DNA of 51,059 bases from Lachnospiraceae bacterium (GCA_017624115.1 JAGANQ010000032.1:1-51059), one strand, 5' to 3'. Positions 7,192 through 15,879 are shown, numbered from the stretch's first letter. Notes: generated by a model from the letters alone, not told the origin. Made by a program: numbers and translations.

Positions 7192-9221
7192 TTAACCAGC
7201 ACCACGGCATTATAGCCGTGAATGACGATTTTATCATTATATTCTTCACCACTTATCAAATCCTGAAAGACTGCATGGCAGCCCACTGTCACAGAATCTT
7301 CATTATAGTTTAACAGAAAGACAGCGTCACCTCTGACTGCCAGTTCAATATCCTCTGGCAGCTCCAGAACTTCGCCCAGATTTTCCGGCGGCGCCATATG
7401 CTCCAGCTCAAGGAAGGCCTTTGCGGTGTCCTCGTTAAATGCTGCACCAAAATAATATACCTTTCCATTGCCGATATGCTTCACAGATGCAGCCGGTTTG
7501 CCGCTGTAGTAATTATTTCCAAACACACCGACAGCCTCACCGTCTGTGATTTTCAGCACATCATTAAAGCATGGTGCGCTGACGGTTCTGCCTTCTAAGG
7601 CTACATACTGTTCTTCGTCATATGGCGAGAGGAACGTGAAATCCTCCACCTCTGCTCCGCACAGGTCTGCGGCATAGCCGGGCATAGGCATCATATAGCA
7701 GATACCGTTGAGGTTTTTATAGCCTGTACGGCATCCCAGAATTACTGTGCCGCCATGCTCGGCATATGCTTTTAAGAGAGCAGCCCGCTTTTCAGTGAGA
7801 ATGGTTGGGTGCGGATATACAACCAGCTTATATGCTGAAAGCTCATTAAGCTCTGTGTTATCATCTATATATACCATATCATATGGAATGTGTTTTTTCT
7901 GAAATGCACGGAACCAGCCGTCGCAGCTGATTCTGTCGACCTCAGAATGCCATACATCGGCTTCTGCATCCCATTCATTGTCATAATCCCGCAAAAGTGC
8001 TGCCTCTGCAGCATATTTTCTGCCGCAGATTTGCTGCAGCTTTTGAATGTCTTTATAGGTCTGCTCAAGCTCGGCTGTCCTTCTGTTTGGACGGTTGCAG
8101 TAATCGTGCAGACCGTGCCAGTACATTTCATTTCCAAAGGTGCAGGTGCGCCAGCGGAAATATCCCACGTAATCTGCGCCGTGGGCAATCGCCTGTAAAG
8201 TCCACAGACGCATCTGCCCCGGCTTTGGCGCAGGGTGCTCCATGCGGAAGTTCCAGCCGGAGGGACCCGACTGCTGCTCCATGATACCGAATATCGGAGA
8301 GATGGCGCGGGCTCTCATAAGGTTATAGGAGCTGTTCCTGTCACGCATACCGTTCTGGCGTGATACATCGAGAGTTCTTTCGTAGGCAAAATTCGGGTAA
8401 TTATCGTATGTAATAAAATCAAGCACCTCACCGACCAGCTTCTGATAATCGATATGTCCGAATAAACCGTTGGTTGTCACATACGCGTTTGTATATTTGC
8501 GGATAATGTCTGCCTGCAGACGGAAGAAGCTGATAACTGTCTCTGATATAAAGCGCTTTTCCAGAAGAGCCATGTGCGGATTACCCATTTTGCCGGAATT
8601 TGTGCGGCGCGGCAGATGCACCTCGTCCCATGCAGTATAAGTCTGGTTCCAGAAGGCTGCACCGATGGATTCATTCAGTGTATTGAGTGTGCCGAATTTC
8701 TGCTTCAGATATTCACGGAATGCAGCATGGTCGCTTCCTGAATAGTATACGTCACACTCGCAGTTGATTTCATTGTCAAGCTGCCATGCAACAATATTTG
8801 AATAATGGCTGTAATGCTCTGCTAGCCTTTCTGTGATACGGGAAACGAAAAAGCGGTATTTTGCGGAGTTCAGATTACAATGACGCCTTAAGCCGTGGTG
8901 GATAAGATGCCCGTCAATATCTGCATTGAGAATCTCAGGATATTTCTCACTCATCCATGCAGGCGGTGTGGCGGAAGGCGTACAGAAGATGACCTTCATA
9001 TGTTCTTCAACAGTCATATCCATGAATTCGTCAAAAAAATCAAAGGTAAATTCACCTTCCTGCGGCTCAAATTTATTCCAGGCAAATTCCGCGATGCGGA
9101 TTACTTCAATACCGTATTCCTTCATTTTTTTCAAATCATCGCGCCACAGGGATTTGTCCCAGTGCTCGGGATAATAGCATACGCCAAGTGTTAAGTGGTC
9201 GATATGAAGACTTTTTTTCAT
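7185..9221 (-). CDS. Glycoside hydrolase family 42 beta-galactosidase
   Basis: A 678-residue cytoplasmic enzyme (no signal peptide) with full GH42 architecture. The catalytic TIM barrel begins GVCYYPEHWD. The acid/base Glu is E151 in WQLDNE and the nucleophile Glu is E315 in GIMEQQSGPSGW. A trimerisation-like domain and a small C-terminal beta domain follow. It releases terminal beta-galactose from oligosaccharides such as galactan fragments. The start has AGGAGGG upstream, and a consensus-like promoter lies at 9289-9317. It is monocistronic. The pectin locus nearby suggests plant galacto-oligosaccharides as substrates, which is inference only. Confidence 0.93.
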   Translation of the reverse strand: MKKSLHIDHLTLGVCYYPEHWDKSLWRDDLKKMKEYGIEVIRIAEFAWNKFEPQEGEFTFDFFDEFMDMTVEEHMKVIFCTPSATPPAWMSEKYPEILNADIDGHLIHHGLRRHCNLNSAKYRFFVSRITERLAEHYSHYSNIVAWQLDNEINCECDVYYSGSDHAAFREYLKQKFGTLNTLNESIGAAFWNQTYTAWDEVHLPRRTNSGKMGNPHMALLEKRFISETVISFFRLQADIIRKYTNAYVTTNGLFGHIDYQKLVGEVLDFITYDNYPNFAYERTLDVSRQNGMRDRNSSYNLMRARAISPIFGIMEQQSGPSGWNFRMEHPAPKPGQMRLWTLQAIAHGADYVGYFRWRTCTFGNEMYWHGLHDYCNRPNRRTAELEQTYKDIQKLQQICGRKYAAEAALLRDYDNEWDAEADVWHSEVDRISCDGWFRAFQKKHIPYDMVYIDDNTELNELSAYKLVVYPHPTILTEKRAALLKAYAEHGGTVILGCRTGYKNLNGICYMMPMPGYAADLCGAEVEDFTFLSPYDEEQYVALEGRTVSAPCFNDVLKITDGEAVGVFGNNYYSGKPAASVKHIGNGKVYYFGAAFNEDTAKAFLELEHMAPPENLGEVLELPEDIELAVRGDAVFLLNYNEDSVTVGCHAVFQDLISGEEYNDKIVIHGYNAVVLVKK

Positions 9222-9288
9222 GCAAAAACCCTCCTGTGTTATTTGTATGCTTTTATATTCTGTCTGTTTCCAACTTGATTCTGAAATG

Positions 9289-9317
9289 ATTATAGTCTAA
9301 ATGAGAACAAAAGGCAA
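9289..9317 (-). promoter_or_regulatory. Promoter of the GH42 gene
   Basis: On the minus strand: TTGCCT (9317-9312), 17 bases, TATAAT (9294-9289). Confidence 0.75.
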
Positions 9318-9319
9318 TA

Positions 9320-10621
9320 TTAGCAGCTTTTTTTGAAATTTCGGACGATTGCAAATACCATGACGATTGCAGTGATAAGCTCTGCACACGGAACGGTGAG
9401 CCAGATTCCGTACATACCGAAAAGCCTTGACAGTATAAGTGCGCATACGATAATCGCGGCGAAGCCTCTGAGAATGGAGGTGGCAAATGCCCAGCCAGCC
9501 TGTGCTGTAGCACTTAAGTAGCCTGTGCCCACGATATTGAAGCCGGCAAACAACAGACCGGAGAAATAGATGCGCATACCGGTTACCGCGTATGCTGTCA
9601 TTTCCGGATTATTTTCCCGGTTAAAAATTGCTGTGATAGGCTCAGGTATGACATTAAAAATAAAAATCATCAATGCGGCAGCAGCAGAAGCGGTGATGAT
9701 GGAAAGCCTTAAAAGTCTGTGAGATGAGCGTATCTCATTTCTTCCAAAAGCATCGCTGAGCAGAGGCTGACCTCCCTGTGAGATGCCATTGAAGATGGAG
9801 ACAGCCACCATAGCTACATTAGCGATAACTCCGTAGGCTGCCACGCCAATATTTCCTGCAATTCCAAGAATCAGGGTATTGAATACCATCGTTGTTACAC
9901 CGCTGGAGATTTCTCCTACAAAGGCTGAGACTCCGAGTTGGCAGGAGCTAAGAAGCTTCTTAAGGGACGGCCGGCCGAATACGAGCGGTATGGTGTTTCT
10001 GCCGGAAAAGAAGTGGAGGCTGCAGATGGAAATACCGACAACCGGAGACAGGGCAGTTGCCAATGCAGCTCCTGACATTCCCATGTGGCAGGGAAATATA
10101 AGGACGTAGTCCATCACGATATTAAATATGCTGCTTGAAAAGGTGGCAACCATAGCAAGAGACGGATTATTGTCATTTCTTACAAAAGCATTGAAGATAT
10201 AGTTCAGCATAAAAAAGGGAGCAAAGAGCATGAAAATTCTTGTGTAAGAGGTACCGGTACGGATAATCTCTTCATCTCCGCCCATGAATGCCAGTATTTT
10301 ATCAGGGATAAAAATGCCTGCTAGAACAAATCCCATACTGAGCAGGATGGCAAAAAATACAGCATTCGGGAAATAAAGCTGGTAGTCTCTGGTGTTCTGT
10401 GCCCGGCATATTTTATAGCGGGTAGCAGAACCGGCGGCAATCATGGAGCCTATAGCAAAGATGAGGCTGTATATAGGCAGGACCAGATTCAGAGCGGTGA
10501 TGCCGTCTGCACCGGCTGACTGGGCAATAAAAAATGTGTCCGCAAGAACATATGCAGAGATTCCCAGCATTCCTAAAATGTTTTGAAATACATACTTTAT
10601 AAATTGCTTTTCAATATTCAA
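9320..10621 (-). CDS. MATE family multidrug/cation exporter
   Basis: About 433 residues with twelve predicted membrane helices in two MATE halves (ISAYVLADTFFIAQ near the N-terminus is a typical helix-1 motif). MATE proteins export cationic compounds by Na+ or H+ antiport. The start is set at TTG 10621 because GGAGGGA lies just upstream. The longer frame to 10732 would place that ribosome site inside the gene, and it runs past the promoter at 10673-10701. The TTG start is unusual but has the best support. Confidence 0.85.
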   Translation of the reverse strand: MNIEKQFIKYVFQNILGMLGISAYVLADTFFIAQSAGADGITALNLVLPIYSLIFAIGSMIAAGSATRYKICRAQNTRDYQLYFPNAVFFAILLSMGFVLAGIFIPDKILAFMGGDEEIIRTGTSYTRIFMLFAPFFMLNYIFNAFVRNDNNPSLAMVATFSSSIFNIVMDYVLIFPCHMGMSGAALATALSPVVGISICSLHFFSGRNTIPLVFGRPSLKKLLSSCQLGVSAFVGEISSGVTTMVFNTLILGIAGNIGVAAYGVIANVAMVAVSIFNGISQGGQPLLSDAFGRNEIRSSHRLLRLSIITASAAAALMIFIFNVIPEPITAIFNRENNPEMTAYAVTGMRIYFSGLLFAGFNIVGTGYLSATAQAGWAFATSILRGFAAIIVCALILSRLFGMYGIWLTVPCAELITAIVMVFAIVRNFKKSC

Positions 10622-10672
10622 TGTAATTCCCTCCAATATCAATGACTGCATTCCTGCTGCGGCGCAACTGCA

Positions 10673-10701
10673 ATCATAGAGTATATTAGAGATTTTGTCA
10701 A
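10673..10701 (-). promoter_or_regulatory. Promoter of the first MATE gene
   Basis: On the minus strand: TTGACA (10701-10696), 17 bases, TATGAT (10678-10673). It supports the downstream TTG start at 10621. Confidence 0.75.
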
Positions 10702-10738
10702 CCCGGTGCAGGAGAGTACATAGAAAAGGCATAATAAT

Positions 10739-10788
10739 AGTGCTGCCGCATTGACAATGGAAGAATAAATTGCCAGTGCGGCAGCACT
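10739..10788 (-). terminator. Hairpin closing the M20-DUF5058 operon
   Basis: Perfect 12-bp inverted repeat (10739-10750 with 10777-10788) around a 26-base loop, just after the operon's last stop codon on the minus strand. There is no proper T-run, so it may stabilise mRNA rather than terminate. Confidence 0.45.
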
Positions 10789-10822
10789 CAAAACTCGTAA
10801 TACAGTACTGTTGTTCTGTATG

Positions 10823-11587
10823 TTATTTTTCTGCGCTGTCTGCGTCTCTGTCTACAACCTTGATAATGCCCTTTTTCCACATAATGCGTGAGGAAATGAT
10901 AGCAATCGGGAGCATGAACAGAATCAGGAAGCCAATCATGCCAAACAGAGAGGAACCGCTTCCGATACGGGCAAGCAGAGCAATGATGGAAACGATGATG
11001 ATAACTGGAAGGACACCCATAACACCGTTTTTAACAACCTTTTTGCCAGTATTGGTGCTGCCGAACAGTCCGAGTGTCAGAGAACCGAACAGGGCAGGAA
11101 TCAGGTAATTCGAAGCTGTCTTAACGCTGGGCAGCTCGAAGATAGGGCTGATCCATGCGGTAAGTAAGGCAGCAAGCGCAAGGATGACAACTGTCATAAT
11201 AGAGCTGACAGCAACGGCAACAGAGGAAATGGCATCGCCCTCAGGTGTGTTTGGCTCCTTTTTGGCAAGCTTCATGGCATTTACGGCGCACGGAAGCTTG
11301 AGGTTCATAATGTTGCCGGTAATAAAGGTCAGGTAAGAGGAGGAGCCAAGAATCGGAGTATAGCTGATGGCCTCCGAGATACCTACAGGAATATATATCA
11401 TCAGGATGCTGATAGTGCCCAGGTTGATGACCTCCCCAAAGGAAGGAATGCAGCCGTAAACAGCAAGTACCACAAATGGGAGTGCAATCATGTATATCAA
11501 TGCAATCAGTGTACCGATTCTGCCCCATTTATGTGCCCATGCCTGAAATGGGTCTGTAATAGTTATTTTTTTAGATTCTTTACTCAT
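10823..11587 (-). CDS. Integral membrane protein, partner of the DUF5058 protein
   Basis: 254 residues with a charged cytoplasmic N-terminus (MSKESKKITITDPFQAW) and six or seven hydrophobic helices. A polar loop in the middle (KLAKKEPNTPEGDAISS) separates two helix groups. I do not recognise a named family. It is the last gene of a three-gene operon, 18 bases after the DUF5058 gene and behind an M20 amidohydrolase. The two membrane proteins have similar length and helix density, so they may form a two-subunit permease for the amidohydrolase's substrate. That role is inference. Confidence 0.65.
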   Translation of the reverse strand: MSKESKKITITDPFQAWAHKWGRIGTLIALIYMIALPFVVLAVYGCIPSFGEVINLGTISILMIYIPVGISEAISYTPILGSSSYLTFITGNIMNLKLPCAVNAMKLAKKEPNTPEGDAISSVAVAVSSIMTVVILALAALLTAWISPIFELPSVKTASNYLIPALFGSLTLGLFGSTNTGKKVVKNGVMGVLPVIIIVSIIALLARIGSGSSLFGMIGFLILFMLPIAIISSRIMWKKGIIKVVDRDADSAEK

Positions 11588-11605
11588 GGGAAATACCTCC
11601 TTGTC

Positions 11606-12325
11606 CTATAAAAATAAACTGCACCAGAAAATAGAAGAAATCATGCCGCCAATCATGGAAAATGCCATGATAAAGTCATTGAGCCATTTCAGTCCGGGCT
11701 TTCTGGCAAAAATGCCAAGTACCACTGCGATAACAAGACCGGTCAGCATAACTGCCGCCTGAACTGTGTCACCGATTAAGAGAACAGGAACGTATACAGC
11801 GAAAAGACAGAGCATGAAGGTACCACTTAACACGTATTTCCAGTTATTTGTACCCTCTGTTTTGTTGACGCTCATAGAAAGCTTTTTGCCGAATGGAAGC
11901 AGGATAAAGAAGCCGCTTAACATACCGATGCTCATCAGAATCATCACAACGCCAAACTGGCGTCCCGTTGCCTGATCAAGCATTTCTGCATTGGTGGCAA
12001 AGCCGATAGCGGATGCTACGGCACTGGAAATCAGTGATTCATAGGAAAGGGAACCGATAACGGAAAGTCTCCACCAGCTCCATACCGTACCCAGTACAGA
12101 TATCAGCGCGAAGAGTCCGACCACGATGGACAGGCTCGGCACGATGGAGAAGACAAGGCTTGACTTAATGACGGTTTTTAAATCCTCTTTGGAGATGCCA
12201 AGCTCCAGACAGCGGGCATATGCCTTTTTTAAATATACAAGAGAAAAACCCACGATATAAAGTAAACCTACGATAACAAAAATCAACAGCAGCGGACTTG
12301 AAATAATGTCTTTCATTGAAACCAT
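11606..12325 (-). CDS. DUF5058 family membrane protein
   Basis: 239 residues starting MVSMKDIISSPLL, with about seven hydrophobic helices. Helix 1 (LLLIFVIVGLLYIVGF) is followed by a conserved cytoplasmic loop rich in charged residues (KKAYARCLELGISKEDL). This matches my memory of the DUF5058 family, usually found beside M20 amidohydrolases. The start is set at 12325, behind AGAGGT. The open frame runs 83 codons further, but that part is antisense to the amidohydrolase gene. It lies between the amidohydrolase and the other membrane protein. Function unknown; a transport role is likely from context. Confidence 0.75.
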   Translation of the reverse strand: MVSMKDIISSPLLLIFVIVGLLYIVGFSLVYLKKAYARCLELGISKEDLKTVIKSSLVFSIVPSLSIVVGLFALISVLGTVWSWWRLSVIGSLSYESLISSAVASAIGFATNAEMLDQATGRQFGVVMILMSIGMLSGFFILLPFGKKLSMSVNKTEGTNNWKYVLSGTFMLCLFAVYVPVLLIGDTVQAAVMLTGLVIAVVLGIFARKPGLKWLNDFIMAFSMIGGMISSIFWCSLFL

Positions 12326-12344
12326 AAAATTACCTCTCTTTCGT

Positions 12345-13571
12345 TTATTTATGCTCCGACAGCCAGCGCATCGCTGTATAGGCATAGACGGCGCTGCCGG
12401 ATGGCAGTACAGCTTCATCGAATTTTGCCTTTGGATGGTGCTGCGGATAGCAATAGCCCTCATTAGGGTGTCCTGCCGCAAGTGCCAGCATAATAGAAGG
12501 AACTTCCTGGCTGACATAGGCAAAATCCTCTGAGCCTGTGCTCTTAGGCGCTTTTCCGGCACCTGACATGGCATTTAACTGACCTGCGGTAAATGCCTTT
12601 GTGGGACCAAGCAGTTCTTTGATATATTTTGCGGTACATATGGCAAGCTCACTATTATTTAACAGAGTTGGACAGCCGCTCCCGAAGGATACAGAGGCTG
12701 CTGCGCGAAAAGCAGAGGCAATACCGGAAGCAATGTCTGTTATTCTCTGCTTTAGGAAGCTGCGGGCAGCTTCGTCATAGGTGCGGATGGTGCCGCTCAT
12801 CTCAGCCGTGTCGGGAATGACGTTAGCCGCTTTGCCTGCTTGAATGGTGCCAATCGTCAGGACTGCTTCATCAGAAAGACCAAGCTCCCTTGCGTGAATT
12901 TCCTGCAATCCGGTGATGATGTGTGCAGCAACTGTAATCGGGTCTACGCCGTTGTTGGGCATGGAACCGTGGCAGCCCTTTCCCTGTACATGGATGCTGA
13001 AATAATCTGCGGCAGGGGCACTGACGCCGCTGTCACAGGAGATAACTGTTCCTGCAGGAACAGGAAGCCCTGCCATAACATGAATCATCAGGGCGGCATC
13101 TACATCAGGATTTTTAAGAACACCTGCCTCTATCATATCGTGGGAGCCCTCAAATATTTCTTCAGCAGGCTGGAACATCAGCTTCACTGTACCCTCGATT
13201 TCATCCTCGTGTTCCTTTAAGAGTCTGGCAGCACCAAGCAGCATTGTGGTGTGCATATCATGACCGCACGCGTGCATCTTTCCGTTGGTGGAGGGAAAAT
13301 CTACATCCGCCTCCTCTTTAATAGGCAATGCGTCCATATCGGCTCTGATTAAAAATACCTTTCCCGGTTTTTTCCCTCCTGCCAGTGCTGCAAGACCGGC
13401 TTTGCCGTATTCCTTTGGTTCATAGCCCATGCTTATCAGCTCCTGCTTTACATAAGCGACCGTCTCTGCAATATCAAAGCCCGTTCCCGGATGAGTATGC
13501 AGATAATGTCTTGTTTTAATAAGCTGTTCCTGGAAGCCGGACGCTTCCTGCAATAATCCCTCTGCTGTCAT
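12345..13571 (-). CDS. M20 family amidohydrolase (N-acyl-amino-acid or hippurate hydrolase type)
   Basis: 408 residues with the M20D layout. Metal ligands are visible: C102 and H104 in MHACGHDMHTT, E137/E138 in QPAEE, and H164 in MIHVMAG. A lid or dimerisation domain occupies about 180-295. RADMDALP near 76-83 is typical. Such enzymes hydrolyse N-acyl or N-aminoacyl amides in the cytoplasm using Mn2+ or Zn2+. AGGAGG precedes the start. It is first in an operon with two membrane proteins, which suggests the substrate is imported by them. The natural substrate cannot be read from sequence. Confidence 0.9.
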   Translation of the reverse strand: MTAEGLLQEASGFQEQLIKTRHYLHTHPGTGFDIAETVAYVKQELISMGYEPKEYGKAGLAALAGGKKPGKVFLIRADMDALPIKEEADVDFPSTNGKMHACGHDMHTTMLLGAARLLKEHEDEIEGTVKLMFQPAEEIFEGSHDMIEAGVLKNPDVDAALMIHVMAGLPVPAGTVISCDSGVSAPAADYFSIHVQGKGCHGSMPNNGVDPITVAAHIITGLQEIHARELGLSDEAVLTIGTIQAGKAANVIPDTAEMSGTIRTYDEAARSFLKQRITDIASGIASAFRAAASVSFGSGCPTLLNNSELAICTAKYIKELLGPTKAFTAGQLNAMSGAGKAPKSTGSEDFAYVSQEVPSIMLALAAGHPNEGYCYPQHHPKAKFDEAVLPSGSAVYAYTAMRWLSEHK

Positions 13572-13605
13572 GCTGTCTCCTCCTTATACTTTAATCATTT
13601 ATTGG

Positions 13606-13652
13606 TTTAATGCATTAAAATGATTTTAACACGGCATATGTTATATTGGCAA
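13606..13652 (-). promoter_or_regulatory. Promoter and palindromic site of the M20 operon
   Basis: On the minus strand: TTGCCA (13652-13647), 18 bases, TAAAAT (13628-13623). Just downstream of the -10 box is the perfect palindrome TTTAATGCATTAAA (13606-13619), in the position of a repressor operator. No regulator gene adjoins it. Confidence 0.55.
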
Positions 13653-13670
13653 GCATTTCCTGCCGGAGCG

Positions 13671-13721
13671 TTTTTTATATCAATAGGGAAGTTTAAAGAA
13701 CTTTCCTATTGATATAAAAAA
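13671..13721. repeat. Palindromic repeat, copy 1
   Basis: A long hairpin: 17-bp outer stem (13671-13687 with 13705-13721), then an inner AAGTT/AACTT stem around TAAAG. Its 27-base core (ATAGG to CCTAT) is identical, in the other orientation, to the core at 27464-27490. The flanking stem bases differ between copies but stay paired. It behaves like a small dispersed palindromic element. Confidence 0.75.
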
Positions 13722-13751
13722 GCGAGAATACCTACTAATGGCATCCTCGCT
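13716..13751 (-). terminator. Terminator on the minus strand after the rubrerythrin fragment
   Basis: 12-bp stem (13721-13732 with 13740-13751, two G-U pairs), followed on the minus strand by six T. The T-run is supplied by the A-run of palindromic repeat copy 1. It would stop transcripts coming from the GGDEF-EAL gene. Confidence 0.7.
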
Positions 13752-13800
13752 ATATATAGATAATATAGCAACTGTTTTACTGTCTGTCAACAGTTATTGT

Positions 13801-13905
13801 TTATCCAAAGCAGAAGAAAACAATACGTCCGCGGATATAGCCAGCACTGTTCCCAGCGTCGATGCTCATCTCAAGGTTCTTCTTGGTGGAGTCTGTTACT
13901 ACCGC
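13801..13905 (-). pseudogene. Fragment of a rubrerythrin gene
   Basis: The minus strand reads [20 protein letters not shown] and then an unrelated tail ending in a stop at 13801. Thirty-nine bases (13865-13903) are identical to 16080-16118 inside the intact rubrerythrin gene, in the same orientation, and similarity continues with a few changes to 13846. It lacks both ends of the gene and has no start. It is a duplicated or recombined scrap. Confidence 0.8.
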
Positions 13906-13933
13906 ATACTTTAATTATTTATTCAGGTATGCA

Positions 13934-15619
13934 TTATTTTTTGTATATTCTTCCTTCGGAAAGTCTTTTATTAAATTCATGGTGCGGAAGCGGTTTATCA
14001 AACAGATATCCTTGTACCATGGAACAGTTTACACTTTTCAGGAAAGACATTTGTGCTTCTGTTTCTACGCCTTCTGCGATAACCTTCATATCCAGCTCAT
14101 TTACCATATTTACTATGTTTTTAATAACAATTTTATCAGAGGCATCGGTATCGCCGAGAGTGTTAAGAAACGATTTGTCAAGCTTGATAATGTCCACATT
14201 CAAATCCTTTAGCAGATTTAGGGAAGAATAACCGGTGCCGAAATCATCAATAGAAGTACCGATGCCGTATTCCTTCATTCTATTTACAAACTGTGACATT
14301 TCCTCATAATTCTCATATCCGGATGTTTCTGTCAGTTCAATTTCAATGTATTTGCTGCTAATCTGGTATGTATTCATGACGGAAATAATATCTTCTGCCA
14401 AGTGTGGATTGTTGAGGTGAAGCTTGGAAAAGTTTACAGAAACCTTTACCGGTTCAATGCCTTCGTCCAGCCATTCTTTTATGTTACGGCATACAACGTC
14501 AAAAACATAGAAATCAAGCTTGCAGATGCTGCCTTCCTGCTCCAGAACAGGAATAAAGTCTGAAGGAGGTATCAGTGTGCCGTTCCTGACCCAGCGGACA
14601 AGTGCCTCGCATCCACATAATGTGTTATCAGAAAGAGATACTTTGGGCTGGTAAAATACAAGAAATTCTTTGTTTTCAATGGCTTGTGGAAAAAGCACAG
14701 AAATTTTTTTGTCATGGATAGCTGTATCCATCATGTCAGGCCGAAACCAGATATAGTCCGGTGTTCCGGCTTGTTTAGCAATATTGAGTGCAATGGAGGT
14801 TCCGGTCATTACATCCGCCATTGTATGCTCCGGACCAATGTCAAAAATGCCCATTCTTGAAATAATATCAAATTCTCTGTTTTTTCCCTGCACGTTACAG
14901 GGAATCGTAATGTGTGACACAAAGTCTAAAAAAATGTCAAAATGCTCTTTTCTAATTAGGACTAAGAAGTTATCGCCTCCAAGACGCGCAAAGAACTCAT
15001 CGTCAGAAAGCTGATCACGGATTGAGGAGCAGTAAGCTTTTAATATCTCATCACCGTGTGCAGCACCGACTCGCTGATTAATGTACTTGAAATTTTTCAG
15101 ATTCAGAAAAGCACCGTTGTAATGAGACAGCCAGTTACGTGCTTTAAGCATTCCGCCAAACTGCATCAGACCATTCATGTTGGAGGCACCAGTAAGAGCG
15201 TCAGTTGTGGATGCTTTTTTCATTAGTTCCGTAAGACGGGCTTTTGAACAGAAGACAAAGACATTTTGCGCAAGAAAGCTGCCAGCCTCCTGCTCTGCCT
15301 CTGTAAATATATGCCCTTTTACCGGGTAAAGCGCTACTTGTACAGAGCCATGATTACCTGTTTCGAAATGCTCAATCTGAACGTTATCTTCATATCCGGA
15401 AGGGGAAATATATAATTCCAGACAATTACGAATATCTGTTTCTTGATACATATCTGCAGGTAAATCAAGATATAGAGCCAATCGGCCAAGGTGGATATCA
15501 TCTGCAATGCAGGGAATGGCGGTTTTAAGCTTTTGGGCTATTTCTTCTGCGGTAAATATATTTCCTTGTAAAAGGTTAAAAAATGTTTTAAAGTTAGCAC
15601 TGCATAAAATGTATTCCAT
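13934..15619 (-). CDS. GGDEF-EAL protein, likely c-di-GMP phosphodiesterase
   Basis: 561 residues without membrane helices. An N-terminal domain of unknown type (1-130) precedes a GGDEF domain whose signature is changed to GGDNF (214-218), so cyclase activity is doubtful. The EAL domain from 310 onward keeps its key motifs: EALVRW (338-343), NFS in SVNFSKLHL, ELTETS, IDDFGTGYSS and KLDKSFL, and EGVETEAQ. It should therefore degrade c-di-GMP, possibly controlled by GTP binding at the GGDNF site. AGGGGG precedes the start. It is monocistronic and ends near the rubrerythrin fragment. Confidence 0.9.
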   Translation of the reverse strand: MEYILCSANFKTFFNLLQGNIFTAEEIAQKLKTAIPCIADDIHLGRLALYLDLPADMYQETDIRNCLELYISPSGYEDNVQIEHFETGNHGSVQVALYPVKGHIFTEAEQEAGSFLAQNVFVFCSKARLTELMKKASTTDALTGASNMNGLMQFGGMLKARNWLSHYNGAFLNLKNFKYINQRVGAAHGDEILKAYCSSIRDQLSDDEFFARLGGDNFLVLIRKEHFDIFLDFVSHITIPCNVQGKNREFDIISRMGIFDIGPEHTMADVMTGTSIALNIAKQAGTPDYIWFRPDMMDTAIHDKKISVLFPQAIENKEFLVFYQPKVSLSDNTLCGCEALVRWVRNGTLIPPSDFIPVLEQEGSICKLDFYVFDVVCRNIKEWLDEGIEPVKVSVNFSKLHLNNPHLAEDIISVMNTYQISSKYIEIELTETSGYENYEEMSQFVNRMKEYGIGTSIDDFGTGYSSLNLLKDLNVDIIKLDKSFLNTLGDTDASDKIVIKNIVNMVNELDMKVIAEGVETEAQMSFLKSVNCSMVQGYLFDKPLPHHEFNKRLSEGRIYKK

Positions 15620-15844
15620 GCGAATCCCCCTGTTGTCTGTGATATATTTTATAATTGCGTCCAGAGCGTCTAATCTCTGGCAATTCGGAAGGCATCCATT
15701 CGTTCGCGGAGGCTTCCCTCTGATGGAATTCCTGGAAACAGTATATCAAATTTTTTTATAATAGGCAATCAAGAATAGATTGGCATATAAATTTTCAAAA
15801 GAAGAAATGAGGCAAAGTTATTGCAAAGTTGTATTTAAAGCCAA

Positions 15845-15879
15845 AAAGAGGAACAAGCCCAATGTGCTCATTCCCCTTT
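15845..15879 (-). terminator. Terminator of the rubrerythrin gene
   Basis: 14-bp stem with three G-U pairs (15866-15879 with 15845-15858), ending in a short T-run on the minus strand. Confidence 0.6.

Noticed and set aside
10622-10732. Longer N-terminus of the first MATE protein
   Set aside because: The extra 37 codons overlap the ribosome site and the promoter at 10673-10701, so the TTG at 10621 is preferred.
12326-12574. N-terminal extension of the DUF5058 protein
   Set aside because: It is antisense to the end of the M20 gene; the well-placed start is 12325.
13671-13721. Palindromic repeat copy 1 as a simple terminator
   Set aside because: Neither strand has a T-run after the hairpin; the A/T runs belong to the stem. 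The adjacent hairpin at 13716-13751 is the terminator.
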